Below are positions 21,227 through 28,682 of a stretch of DNA of 64,000 bases, piece after piece. Under the pieces are notes generated by a model. The model saw only the letters and a program-made list of their open reading frames with translations. It ran no database searches and was not told where the DNA came from. The DNA is from Rahnella rivi (GTDB lineage: Bacteria > Pseudomonadota > Gammaproteobacteria > Enterobacterales > Enterobacteriaceae): contig NZ_JAFMOX010000052.1 of NCBI RefSeq assembly GCF_019049655.1, positions 62,001 through 126,000 of the forward strand, in the 5' to 3' direction. Every line of letters starts with the position of its first letter. Position 1 is the stretch's first letter. Both the position numbers and the translations under genes were made by a program.

Positions 21227-21328
21227 ACCGGACGAGAGGTGTCCCGCCAGGGGCGTTAATCGCGAGGTACGACATTGCTCACATTGCTTCCAGAATGACT
21301 TAGCCAGCTCGGGTGCTGGCTTTTTTTT
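21227..21328 (+). ncRNA. ryhB: RyhB small regulatory RNA
   Basis: Bases 21267-21290 are nearly identical to the conserved central target-pairing core of E. coli RyhB (CGACATTGCTCACATTGCTTC). That core is followed, as in E. coli, by a short linker and the terminator hairpin AGCCAGC-loop-GCTGGCT with nine T residues, which provides the Hfq-binding tail. The 5' part differs but can form a small GGAC/GTCC hairpin. A Fur box precedes it. RyhB is an Hfq-dependent RNA that represses mRNAs of iron-using proteins during iron starvation. The 5' end is estimated from the -10 box. Confidence 0.92.
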
Positions 21329-21330
21329 TG
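21302..21330 (+). terminator. Rho-independent terminator of ryhB
   Basis: A 7-bp stem AGCCAGC/GCTGGCT with a six-base loop is followed by nine T residues. It also separates ryhB from the converging pspF gene, whose stop codon lies nine bases further on. Confidence 0.93.
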
Positions 21331-21338
21331 TCTGAAAT

Positions 21339-22343
21339 TCAGTCACTTTCCTGCGCATTTACCTGTATTCCATGCTTCTTCAACATGCCGCGTAACTGAT
21401 GATAAGTGACGTTCAGTAATTCAGCCGCCTTGCGCTGGTTGAAACGTGCCTGCCGCAGTGCCTGCTCGATCAGATTTTTTTCCTGACCGGTCACCCATTG
21501 TTTTAAATCCAGCGGTAAGTCCGGCAGCGTCGGGTTATCAGCGGGCGTCTCCGGTTTTTCCGCCGCGGTGCGTTGTGCGAAAGGATTGAGAATAATGTTG
21601 TCGAGCGGAAACTCGCTGGTGCCGTGGCGGTACATCGAGCGTTCGACGACGTTTTTGAGCTCCCGGATATTTCCCGGCCAGCGATAACGCATCAGCGTGT
21701 CATGCGCATGTTCAGTGAAACCGGGAAACAACGGCAGTGAGAGTTCGCGGCACATCTGAATGGCGAAATGTTCGGCCAGTAACATGATGTCCTGCTGGCG
21801 CTCACGCAGGGGCGGCAACTGAACCACGTCGAAAGCCAGACGGTCGAGCAGGTCGGCGCGGAATTTTCCTGCTTCAGCCAGCGCGGGTAAATCATCATTC
21901 GTTGCGCACACCAGCCGCACATCCACCTGCAACGGCTGGCTGCCGCCGACTCGCTCCAGATGCCCGTATTCAATCACGCGCAGCAGTTTTTCCTGCACCA
22001 GCATCGGCGCGGTCGCCAGCTCATCGAGGAACAGCGTTCCGCCGTCGGCGCGCTCAAATCGGCCCAGATGGCGTTTCTGCGCGCCGGTAAATGCGCCAGC
22101 CTCGTGGCCGAACAACTCGGAATCCAGCAGGTTTTCATTCAGTGCCGCACAGTTAAGAGAAATGAACGGCCCCTGCCAGCGCGGGGACAGATAATGCAGA
22201 CGATGCGCGATCAGTTCTTTACCGCTGCCGCGTTCGCCGGTAACCAGAACCGGTTTGTTCAGCTTTGCCAGTTGTGACACCTGTTCCAGCACTTCGATGA
22301 AGGCGTTGGCTTCGCCAAGTAAATTGTCTGTGTTATCCGTCAT
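21339..22343 (-). CDS. pspF: Psp operon transcriptional activator PspF
   Basis: A sigma-54 enhancer-binding protein of 334 aa without a receiver domain, as is typical of PspF. The AAA+ domain begins at the N-terminus with Walker A GERGSGKE at 36-43, the sigma-54-contacting GAFTGA loop at 83-88, and Walker B in GGTLFLDEL. A Fis-type helix-turn-helix (QRKAAELLNVTYHQLRGML) closes the protein at about 303-321. It is divergent from pspA. In E. coli PspA binds PspF and holds it inactive until membrane stress; the same is expected here. Confidence 0.95.
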   Translation of the reverse strand: MTDNTDNLLGEANAFIEVLEQVSQLAKLNKPVLVTGERGSGKELIAHRLHYLSPRWQGPFISLNCAALNENLLDSELFGHEAGAFTGAQKRHLGRFERADGGTLFLDELATAPMLVQEKLLRVIEYGHLERVGGSQPLQVDVRLVCATNDDLPALAEAGKFRADLLDRLAFDVVQLPPLRERQQDIMLLAEHFAIQMCRELSLPLFPGFTEHAHDTLMRYRWPGNIRELKNVVERSMYRHGTSEFPLDNIILNPFAQRTAAEKPETPADNPTLPDLPLDLKQWVTGQEKNLIEQALRQARFNQRKAAELLNVTYHQLRGMLKKHGIQVNAQESD

Positions 22344-22466
22344 TTGGTCTTCCTTGCGTGGTGAAACACACTAACACTTAGTGAAAATCATCATCTTGAA
22401 AAATAAGCATAGCAGAGTCGTCATTAAAAAATTCAATTTATTCATGAAGATAAAGATTTTAAAAAG

Positions 22467-22483
22467 TTGGCACGGATCCTGAT
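22467..22483 (+). promoter_or_regulatory. Sigma-54 promoter of pspA
   Basis: The -24 element TTGGCAC (22467-22473) is perfect. At the correct 12-base spacing the -12 element reads CTGAT rather than the usual TTGCA, so GA replaces the conserved GC. It lies 94 bases before the pspA start, downstream of the pspF start, which fits the known arrangement of PspF-driven transcription. Confidence 0.7.
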
Positions 22484-22576
22484 ATAGGTTTATCGCCGCA
22501 GCTGAAAAATTTCCTGCGGATTTGACCGGTAATCATTTGGCCGGAAACCAAACAGAATCAAAGAGGAATTTCGATT

Positions 22577-23248
22577 ATGGGTATTTTTTCTCGCTTCGCT
22601 GACATCATCAACGCCAACATCAACACGCTGCTGGATAAAGCTGAAGATCCGCAAAAGCTGGTTCGTCTGATGATTCAGGAAATGGAAGACACGCTGGTTG
22701 AGTTACGTTCGACCTCCGCCCGTGCGCTGGCAGAAAAGAAACAGCTGATCCGCCGCATCGATCAGGGCGAGTCTCAGCAGGCCGAATGGCAGGACAAAGC
22801 CGAGCTGGCGCTGCGTAAAGGAAAAGACGATCTGGCGCGTGCTGCGCTGATTGAAAAACAGAAACTCTCCGACCTGGTTATTGTGCTGAAAAATGAAGTG
22901 ACCGTCGTGGAAGAAACGCTGGATCGCATGAAGTCAGAAATTGGCGAGCTGGAAAGCAAACTGACCGAAACCCGTGCCCGTCAGCAGGCGCTGACTTTGC
23001 GCCATCAGGCCGCGTCATCTTCCCGTGACGTTCGCCGTCAGCTGGACAGCGGTAAAATTGATGAAGCGATGGCGCGTTTTGAGCAGTTTGAACGCCGCAT
23101 CGATCACATGGAAGCCGAGGCTGAAACGGTCGGTATTGGCAAAAAGAAATCGCTGGATCAGGAATTCGCCGAACTGAAAGCCGACGATGAAATCAGCGCA
23201 CAGATCGCTGCCCTGAAAGCTAAAATGAACGGTAGCCAGGACGCATAA
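22577..23248 (+). CDS. pspA: Phage shock protein A
   Basis: A peripheral membrane protein of the PspA/IM30 (ESCRT-III-like) family, 223 aa. It starts [20 protein letters not shown], the amphipathic membrane-binding helix, and continues as an almost unbroken coiled coil (about 30-185). PspA oligomers coat damaged inner membrane and help keep the proton-motive force; free PspA inhibits PspF. The ribosome-binding site is AGAGGAA just before ATG 22577. First gene of pspABCD-ycjX-ycjF. Confidence 0.97.
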   Translation: MGIFSRFADIINANINTLLDKAEDPQKLVRLMIQEMEDTLVELRSTSARALAEKKQLIRRIDQGESQQAEWQDKAELALRKGKDDLARAALIEKQKLSDLVIVLKNEVTVVEETLDRMKSEIGELESKLTETRARQQALTLRHQAASSSRDVRRQLDSGKIDEAMARFEQFERRIDHMEAEAETVGIGKKKSLDQEFAELKADDEISAQIAALKAKMNGSQDA

Positions 23249-23268
23249 TTGCGCATTGCACCGTTGAT

Positions 23269-23290
23269 GAACCTGCCTGCGGGCGGGTTC
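23269..23290 (+). other. Intercistronic hairpin between pspA and pspB
   Basis: The arms GAACCTGCC and GGCGGGTTC (one T-G pairing), with a TGCG tetraloop, form a strong stem 20 bases after the pspA stop. No T tract follows, so it is probably an mRNA-stabilising or attenuating element that keeps PspA more abundant than the downstream proteins. Confidence 0.6.
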
Positions 23291-23344
23291 ACACTGCAGG
23301 ACAAACGCCTTAACCGGCACAAAAAAGACTCATAAGGAGAGACA

Positions 23345-23572
23345 ATGAGCTTCCTGTTTTTAGCTATTCCGCTGACCATTTTCGTTTTATTCGTGGCGCC
23401 CGTGTGGTTGTGGCTTCACTACAGCAATCGCCAGCAAAATGGCACTCAGCTCAGTCAGCATGAGATGCAAAATCTCTCCAGCCTGACGCAAGATGCGCAG
23501 CGCATGCGTGAACGTATTCAGGCGCTGGAAGAAATTCTGGATTCCGAACATCCGGGCTGGAGGCAATCATAA
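23345..23572 (+). CDS. pspB: Phage shock protein B
   Basis: A 75-aa inner-membrane protein with one N-terminal transmembrane helix (about 3-24) followed by a cytoplasmic coiled coil with the LTQDAQRMRERIQALEEILD heptads. PspB works with PspC as the sensor that draws PspA away from PspF. AAGGAGA precedes the ATG. Its TAA stop shares one base with the pspC start. Confidence 0.94.
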   Translation: MSFLFLAIPLTIFVLFVAPVWLWLHYSNRQQNGTQLSQHEMQNLSSLTQDAQRMRERIQALEEILDSEHPGWRQS

Positions 23573-23931
23573 TGACGAGCCGAATGTCAGAACGAAAACT
23601 CTACCGCGTACCGGAAGAGGGCGTGATAAAAGGCGTCCTTGCCGGTCTGGCGCACTACCTGGGCGTACCGGTAAAACTGCTGCGGATCATGGCGGTGCTG
23701 TCGATTTTCTTCGGCCTGTTTATGTTCACCGTGGTGGCTTACATCATTCTCAGTTACGTGCTGGATCCGGTACCCGCCAGTGAGTTCGACGGTGAAGCGG
23801 CACCCTCGCCACGGACGTTGCTGCAGGAGGCCGATCGTGAGCTGAAAGCCAGCGAACAGCGCTTGCGTCAGGTTGAACGCTACGTCACCTCGGAAACCTT
23901 CGGCGTACGCAGCCGTTTCCGTCAGCTGTAA
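23572..23931 (+). CDS. pspC: Phage shock protein C
   Basis: A 119-aa inner-membrane protein of the PspC family. The N-terminal cytoplasmic part contains LYRVPEEGVIKGVLAGLAHYLG, then a transmembrane segment lies at about 43-65. The C-terminal leucine-zipper-like helix ends RYVTSETFGVRSRFRQL, nearly the same as E. coli. It overlaps pspB by one base. An internal ATG five codons in could also start translation. Sensor partner of PspB. Confidence 0.94.
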   Translation: MTSRMSERKLYRVPEEGVIKGVLAGLAHYLGVPVKLLRIMAVLSIFFGLFMFTVVAYIILSYVLDPVPASEFDGEAAPSPRTLLQEADRELKASEQRLRQVERYVTSETFGVRSRFRQL

Positions 23932-24002
23932 AGAACGCTTCTGGCCGCCGGACGTCGCGCCGGTTGCCACCTCCTTTTCACGTCCCCGCTTAAGGAATCT
24001 TT

Positions 24003-24254
24003 ATGACCCGTTATCTGCATTCCTCGCTGCCGGGTAAAAGCAGCCTGTTGAAGAAAATTTTCGGCGTGATCGTGACGCTGGCGCTGACTTTTGGCCCTGC
24101 CGGGCTGGCGGCGCGCGTGCTGGGCGTGGTAGCAAAAGGACCCGTTCGTTACGTTTTAGCACTATTATTAGAACCGTTATTCAAACGTATTTTGACCGCG
24201 CTGTTTGGGCGCTACGCCAGGGAGAGCAATGAAAAGACTACAAAACGAGTTTAA
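24003..24254 (+). CDS. pspD: Phage shock protein D
   Basis: An 83-aa small membrane-associated protein, basic at the start, with hydrophobic stretches at about 20-40 and 45-62. Position and size match PspD of E. coli, whose precise role is unclear. Its 3' end overlaps the ycjX start by 26 bases in another frame, so the two are translationally coupled. Confidence 0.85.
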   Translation: MTRYLHSSLPGKSSLLKKIFGVIVTLALTFGPAGLAARVLGVVAKGPVRYVLALLLEPLFKRILTALFGRYARESNEKTTKRV

Positions 24255-25626
24255 TTCACTGATCAATCGCGGCATGGACAGGCATCTGCGGCTGGCCGTC
24301 ACCGGTTTAAGCCGCAGCGGAAAAACCGCATTTATTACCGCCTTCGTTAACCAGCTTTTACACATGCACAGCGGCGCACGTTTACCGCTGTTTTCGGCTG
24401 CCCGCGAGGAGCGACTGCTGGGCGTGAAACGCGTACCCCAGCGGGATCTGGGCGTCTCGCGCTTTGCCTATGATGAAGGGCTGGCGTCGCTTTTCGGCAC
24501 GCCGCCTGCGTGGCCAACGCCAACCCGTGGCGTCAGCGAAATCCGCCTCGCACTGCGTTACCGCTCCAACGATTCCCTGCTGCGTCACTTCAAAGATACC
24601 TCCACGTTATATCTGGAAATTGTCGATTATCCCGGTGAATGGCTGCTGGATTTACCGATGCTCGAGCAACAGTATCTCGACTGGTCACGCCAGATGGCGG
24701 GGCTGTTACAGGGCGATCGCGCAGAATGGGCGAAGCCGTGGCTGACGCTGTGCGAACAATGCGATCCGCTGGCGCCGGCGGATGAAAATCTGCTGGGCGC
24801 GATTGCACAGGCGTATATCGACTATCTGGTGCGCTGCAAAACCGAAGGTTTACACTTTATCCAGCCGGGGCGTTTTGTTCTGCCGGGCGATATGGCCGGT
24901 GCGCCCGCACTGCAATTTTTCCCGTGGCCTGAACTGAACCGCTATTCTGACGCGCAACTGGCGCAGGCAGATAAAAACAGCAATCTCGGCATGCTGCGCG
25001 CGCGGTTCGACTACTACTGTCAGCACATCGTGAAAGGCTTCTATAAAGATCACTTTGTGAAATTTGACCGCCAGATTGTGTTGGTCGATTGCCTGCAACC
25101 GCTTAACAGCGGGCCGCAGGCGTTCAATGACATGCGCCTCGCGCTGACTCAGCTGATGCAAAGTTTCCACTACGGTAAACGCACGCTGTTCCGCCGCCTG
25201 TTTAATCCCTGCATCGACAAACTGATGTTCGCCGCCACCAAAGCCGATCACATCACCGGCGATCAGCACGCCAATCTGGTGTCGTTGTTACAGCAACTGG
25301 TGCAGGAAGCGTGGCAGAACGCGGCGTTCGAAGGCATCAGCATGGATTGCGCCGGACTGGCTTCTGTTCAGGCGACGGAAACCGGCCTGGTGGAATATCA
25401 GGGGCAAAGTTTGCCTGCGCTGAAAGGTCACCGTTTGCAGGACGGCGCGCCGCTGACCGTTTTCCCCGGCGAAGTGCCGGCGCGCCTGCCGGGGCACGCG
25501 TTCTGGCAAAAACAAGGTTTCCATTTTGACGAGTTTCGTCCGCGGGAAATGAGCGTGGATCAGCCGTTGCCGCACATCCGTCTGGATGCGGTGATGGAGT
25601 TTTTACTGGGAGATAAAATGCGATGA
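24229..25626 (+). CDS. ycjX: YcjX-like P-loop protein (DUF463), Psp-regulated
   Basis: 465 aa from ATG 24229, identical in length to E. coli YcjX; an upstream GTG at 24205 is possible but adds residues absent in the family. A GTPase-like P-loop GLSRSGKT lies at 26-33, the [11 protein letters not shown] segment (switch-like) at about 138-148, and ATKADH as a guanine-specificity-like motif at about 339-344. AGGGAGAG precedes the start. The family is co-transcribed with psp genes under membrane stress; its molecular job is not settled. Confidence 0.93.
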   Translation: MKRLQNEFNSLINRGMDRHLRLAVTGLSRSGKTAFITAFVNQLLHMHSGARLPLFSAAREERLLGVKRVPQRDLGVSRFAYDEGLASLFGTPPAWPTPTRGVSEIRLALRYRSNDSLLRHFKDTSTLYLEIVDYPGEWLLDLPMLEQQYLDWSRQMAGLLQGDRAEWAKPWLTLCEQCDPLAPADENLLGAIAQAYIDYLVRCKTEGLHFIQPGRFVLPGDMAGAPALQFFPWPELNRYSDAQLAQADKNSNLGMLRARFDYYCQHIVKGFYKDHFVKFDRQIVLVDCLQPLNSGPQAFNDMRLALTQLMQSFHYGKRTLFRRLFNPCIDKLMFAATKADHITGDQHANLVSLLQQLVQEAWQNAAFEGISMDCAGLASVQATETGLVEYQGQSLPALKGHRLQDGAPLTVFPGEVPARLPGHAFWQKQGFHFDEFRPREMSVDQPLPHIRLDAVMEFLLGDKMR

Positions 25627-26690
25627 GCGAACCTTTAAAACCGCGTATCGATTTTGAAACGGAATTAAAAGCCCCGGCCGAACCGGTGATCAAACCGGCG
25701 CTGGCATTTGACGAATTCGCTTCAGAGCGCTTCATTCCGGTCACCACCGAAACGGATGAACAACAGGAAGAGGGCGAGGCCGAAGCGGTACTCAGCCGCG
25801 CACTCAAACCGCGCCGCAGCGTGTGGAGTAAACTGGTGCGTCTGGGCGTGGCGGTGCTGGGCATCAGCGTGGTGGCGCAGGGCGTTCAATTGGTGCATCA
25901 GGCCTGGATCCAACAGGATTGGGTGGCACTCGGTGCCTGCACGGCAGGCGGGCTGATTATCCTCGCGGGTGTCGGCTCAATCGCCACCGAATGGCGGCGC
26001 TTATACCGCCTGCGGCAGCGTGCCGACGAGCGCGATAAGGCTCGTGAGTTAATGCACAGTCACGGACTGGGGCAGGGGCGGGCTTTCTGCGAAAAGCTGG
26101 CGGCGCAGGCGGGGCTCGATAACAGCCATCCGGCATTACAACGCTGGCAGGCGTCGCTGCATGAAACCCAGAATGACCGTGAAGTGGTCGAGCTTTACGC
26201 GCGGTTAGTTCAGCCGGTGCTCGATGCGCAGGCGCGACGTGAGATCAGCCATTCAGCGGCGGAATCGGCGCTGATGATCGCCGTCAGCCCGCTGGCGCTG
26301 GTGGATATGGCGTTTATCGCCTGGCGCAACCTGCGTCTGGTCAACCGCATCGCCGTGCTGTACGGCATCGAACTGGGTTATTACAGCCGCATCCGTTTAT
26401 TCCGTCTGGTGCTGCTGAATATGGCCTTCGCCGGGGCGTCCGAACTGGTGCGCGAAGTGGGGATGGACTGGATGTCACAGGACCTGGCGGCGCGTCTGTC
26501 TGCCCGTGCGGCGCAAGGTATCGGTGCCGGATTGCTGACCGCGCGTCTGGGCATCAAAACCATGGAGCTCTGCCGCCCGCTGCCGTGGCTGGAAGGGGAT
26601 AAACCCAAACTCGGCGATTTCCGCCGTGAGCTCATCGGCAAGCTGAAAAACAGCATGGTGAAGAGCGATAAAACCAGGGCGGGTGTCTGA
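25623..26690 (+). CDS. ycjF: YcjF inner-membrane protein (DUF697/UPF0283)
   Basis: 355 aa, overlapping ycjX by four bases (ATGA type). An acidic, disordered N-terminal stretch (about 1-65) precedes two transmembrane helices at about 70-90 and 100-120. The DUF697 part follows, with hydrophobic segments around 220-270. Last gene of the psp operon. In E. coli tyrR follows; here a peptide-export block follows instead, so synteny breaks at this point. Confidence 0.92.
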   Translation: MSEPLKPRIDFETELKAPAEPVIKPALAFDEFASERFIPVTTETDEQQEEGEAEAVLSRALKPRRSVWSKLVRLGVAVLGISVVAQGVQLVHQAWIQQDWVALGACTAGGLIILAGVGSIATEWRRLYRLRQRADERDKARELMHSHGLGQGRAFCEKLAAQAGLDNSHPALQRWQASLHETQNDREVVELYARLVQPVLDAQARREISHSAAESALMIAVSPLALVDMAFIAWRNLRLVNRIAVLYGIELGYYSRIRLFRLVLLNMAFAGASELVREVGMDWMSQDLAARLSARAAQGIGAGLLTARLGIKTMELCRPLPWLEGDKPKLGDFRRELIGKLKNSMVKSDKTRAGV

Positions 26691-26720
26691 CGTTTATTTT
26701 GTCATAAGTAAATCTGCGAC

Positions 26721-26749
26721 AAAAAAAAGCCCCCAAATAAATGGGGGCT
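26721..26749 (-). terminator. Terminator of the double-glycine peptide gene
   Basis: A 7-bp stem (AGCCCCC / GGGGGCT) with an eight-base loop is followed, on the minus strand, by eight T residues. It lies 35 bases past the stop codon of the peptide gene at 26784. Confidence 0.85.
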
Positions 26750-26783
26750 GGTATAACTCTGATAAACCTTTAAAGACTGTAAA

Positions 26784-26975
26784 CTAGGTTGTCAGATAGT
26801 TCTGTGCTTTAGCAAGACCGTCGGAAATTTGTGAATACGCTTTGTTCACCGCATTACCGGTATCACTTACCGCGTCCTGACCAAAGTTTGACAAGCGGTC
26901 GGCCACTTTATTCACATCTTCCGACCAACCCGCACCATTAACCATTTCAATATCACGTTCTGTTAATTGTTTCAT
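26784..26975 (-). CDS. Double-glycine leader peptide precursor (bacteriocin/microcin-like)
   Basis: A 63-aa precursor. Its N-terminus (MKQLTERDIEMVNGAG) has the shape of a class II microcin/bacteriocin leader: charged, with L4, I9 and V12 spaced as in the LxxxE/DLxxVxGG pattern and Gly-Ala before the cut. Cleavage after residue 15 would release about 48 residues starting GWSEDVNKV. That product has no cysteine, is rich in Asn, Asp, Ala and Ser, and looks amphipathic helical. GAGGAT lies at a normal distance before the ATG. It is divergent from a matching C39 exporter. No immunity gene was recognised, so it may be a signal or adhesive peptide rather than a toxin. Confidence 0.8.
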   Translation of the reverse strand: MKQLTERDIEMVNGAGWSEDVNKVADRLSNFGQDAVSDTGNAVNKAYSQISDGLAKAQNYLTT

Positions 26976-27395
26976 CTTAGGTCATCCTCTTATCTGTTAA
27001 AGCCAGTCCCCGATATTCCGGGGGCGATGAAAACATTGAGTAATGCTATGGAGATAATTTCTACGCAATGTCTTCACAGGGATTAAGCCTAGAGCACCCG
27101 GAGAAGAATTTGACTAGGAATAATCTCCTAAGTAGAATTTTAAGTTTAACTATATGTTTTTAATGTGAATTAATACTTAAGCTTATCTGATTTATTCATT
27201 TGGCGTATAAAAAATAACCGGACGACTGAGAGATATTATTTTCACTACAGAAAGTAAATTAATATTACCGCGTGACTGTCTCCATACGGAAATACCGCCA
27301 GCGATGTTTCAGAGTAATCGCGGTGGCAGGAGGTTTTCTGGCTGCTATCTTTCAAAGATTCTGTTTTTACAGCCTGTTTTTCCGGAACAATAAAT
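26976..27395. other. Divergent promoter region of the peptide and exporter genes
   Basis: 420 bases of AT-rich DNA separate the leftward peptide gene from the rightward exporter genes. A short CCCCG/CGGGG hairpin lies at about 27006-27022 near the peptide start. Only very short frames occur (one of 18 codons from 27028), and no convincing immunity gene was seen on either strand. Confidence 0.5.
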
Positions 27396-28682
27396 ATGCT
27401 CTTTCGCAAAGAGGTCAATGAACATCAGCAAAATCACTGGACGGGTAAAGCGTTATTACTCGCCGGCTGGCCCCTATGGATTGTGACGTCACTGACCGCT
27501 GTTTTTCTTATTTCCTTACTCATATTCCTAATCTTCACTAATTACACCCGACGGATAAATGTCAGTGGTGAAATTATCACCCAGCCGCACAGCATTAACT
27601 TATTCAGCCCAGAACAGGGCGTGATCACTGAGCTGTATGTCGATACCGGTAAACCGGTTAAAAAAGGCCAGCCGCTGTATGAAATTGACGTCAGCCGGGT
27701 GACGCAGGCGGGCAACGTGAGCACCACCACGCTCGCCGCGATTAAAAAACAGCGTGAGCAAATTGATGCCATCGTCGCGCAACTTCAACGCAATAAGCAG
27801 GAAACGCTGCAAAACCTGCAACAGCAGTTAGAGCAATATGAGAAAGCCCATCAGGTTTCACAAAGCATGGTGGATTCCGCGCAGGAAGGACTGGATGCGA
27901 TGAAGAAAAGCATGCAGAACTACGGTGCATATCAGAAGAAGGGGCTGATCAATACCGATCAGCTGAATAATCAGCGCTATCTGTTTTATCAGCAACAAAC
28001 GTCATTCCAGAGCCTGAACACTCAGGCGATTCAGGAAGCGTTGCAAATCACCAATCTGCGCAGCGAACTGGTGACGCGCGCCGCCGAGTTCGATAACCAG
28101 ATTTCGCAGTACGGCTATCAGCGTAATGATCTTGAACGTCAGCTGGCGCAGGCTGATGCCAGAGGTTCATTGCTGATCACGGCGCCAACCTCCGGCAAAA
28201 TCTCCTCGCTGAGCGTCACGCCTGGCCAGATGGTCAATGCCGGGGACAGCCTCGCGCAGCTGGTACCTGCCAGCAATTCCCCGTTCTTTCTGGTTGCCTG
28301 GTTGCCCAATGAAAGCGTGCCTTACGTGAAAGCGGGCGAGCACATCAATATTCGTTACGAAGCCTATCCGTTTGAAAAATATGGCCAGTTCCCCGGCAAG
28401 GTGGAATCGATTTCCTCTGCGCCGGTTTCGGAGCAGGAACTGAATTCCTACGCCAGCGCACCGCGAAACGCCAGCGGCACGGTCAGCGGGCCGTATTACA
28501 AAGTGATTGTGTCACTGGATAAAAAAGCGATGGACTGGCACGGCGAGACGCTGAATTTATCCAGCGGCATGAAAGCCGAATCGACATTATTCCTGGAGAA
28601 AAGGCCGCTATATCAGTGGATGTTGTCTCCGTATTACAGCATGAAGAAAAGCGTGGTGGGGCCGATCAATGAATCTCGATAA
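27396..28682 (+). CDS. HlyD-family periplasmic adaptor (CvaA/MchE-like)
   Basis: A 428-aa membrane-fusion protein. A cytoplasmic start is followed by one transmembrane helix (about 28-50) and a lipoyl/barrel-sandwich half (SPEQGVITELYVDTGKPVKKGQPLYEID). A long coiled-coil hairpin (about 105-255) comes next, then the second lipoyl half (ITAPTSGKISSLSVTPGQMVNAGD) and a beta-barrel domain. This is the adaptor of a type I secretion system joining an inner-membrane ABC exporter to a TolC-type channel; no tolC is nearby, so the chromosomal TolC would be used. It overlaps the ABC gene by 14 bases. Confidence 0.92.
   Translation: MLFRKEVNEHQQNHWTGKALLLAGWPLWIVTSLTAVFLISLLIFLIFTNYTRRINVSGEIITQPHSINLFSPEQGVITELYVDTGKPVKKGQPLYEIDVSRVTQAGNVSTTTLAAIKKQREQIDAIVAQLQRNKQETLQNLQQQLEQYEKAHQVSQSMVDSAQEGLDAMKKSMQNYGAYQKKGLINTDQLNNQRYLFYQQQTSFQSLNTQAIQEALQITNLRSELVTRAAEFDNQISQYGYQRNDLERQLAQADARGSLLITAPTSGKISSLSVTPGQMVNAGDSLAQLVPASNSPFFLVAWLPNESVPYVKAGEHINIRYEAYPFEKYGQFPGKVESISSAPVSEQELNSYASAPRNASGTVSGPYYKVIVSLDKKAMDWHGETLNLSSGMKAESTLFLEKRPLYQWMLSPYYSMKKSVVGPINESR

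Noticed and set aside
26721-26749. Hairpin as terminator of ycjF (plus strand)
   Set aside because: The T tract is on the minus strand side, so it fits the peptide gene transcript; downstream plus-strand sequence is not T-rich.
27028-27087. 18-codon frame as a possible immunity gene of the peptide locus
   Set aside because: Too short, no ribosome-binding site and no membrane-protein character.
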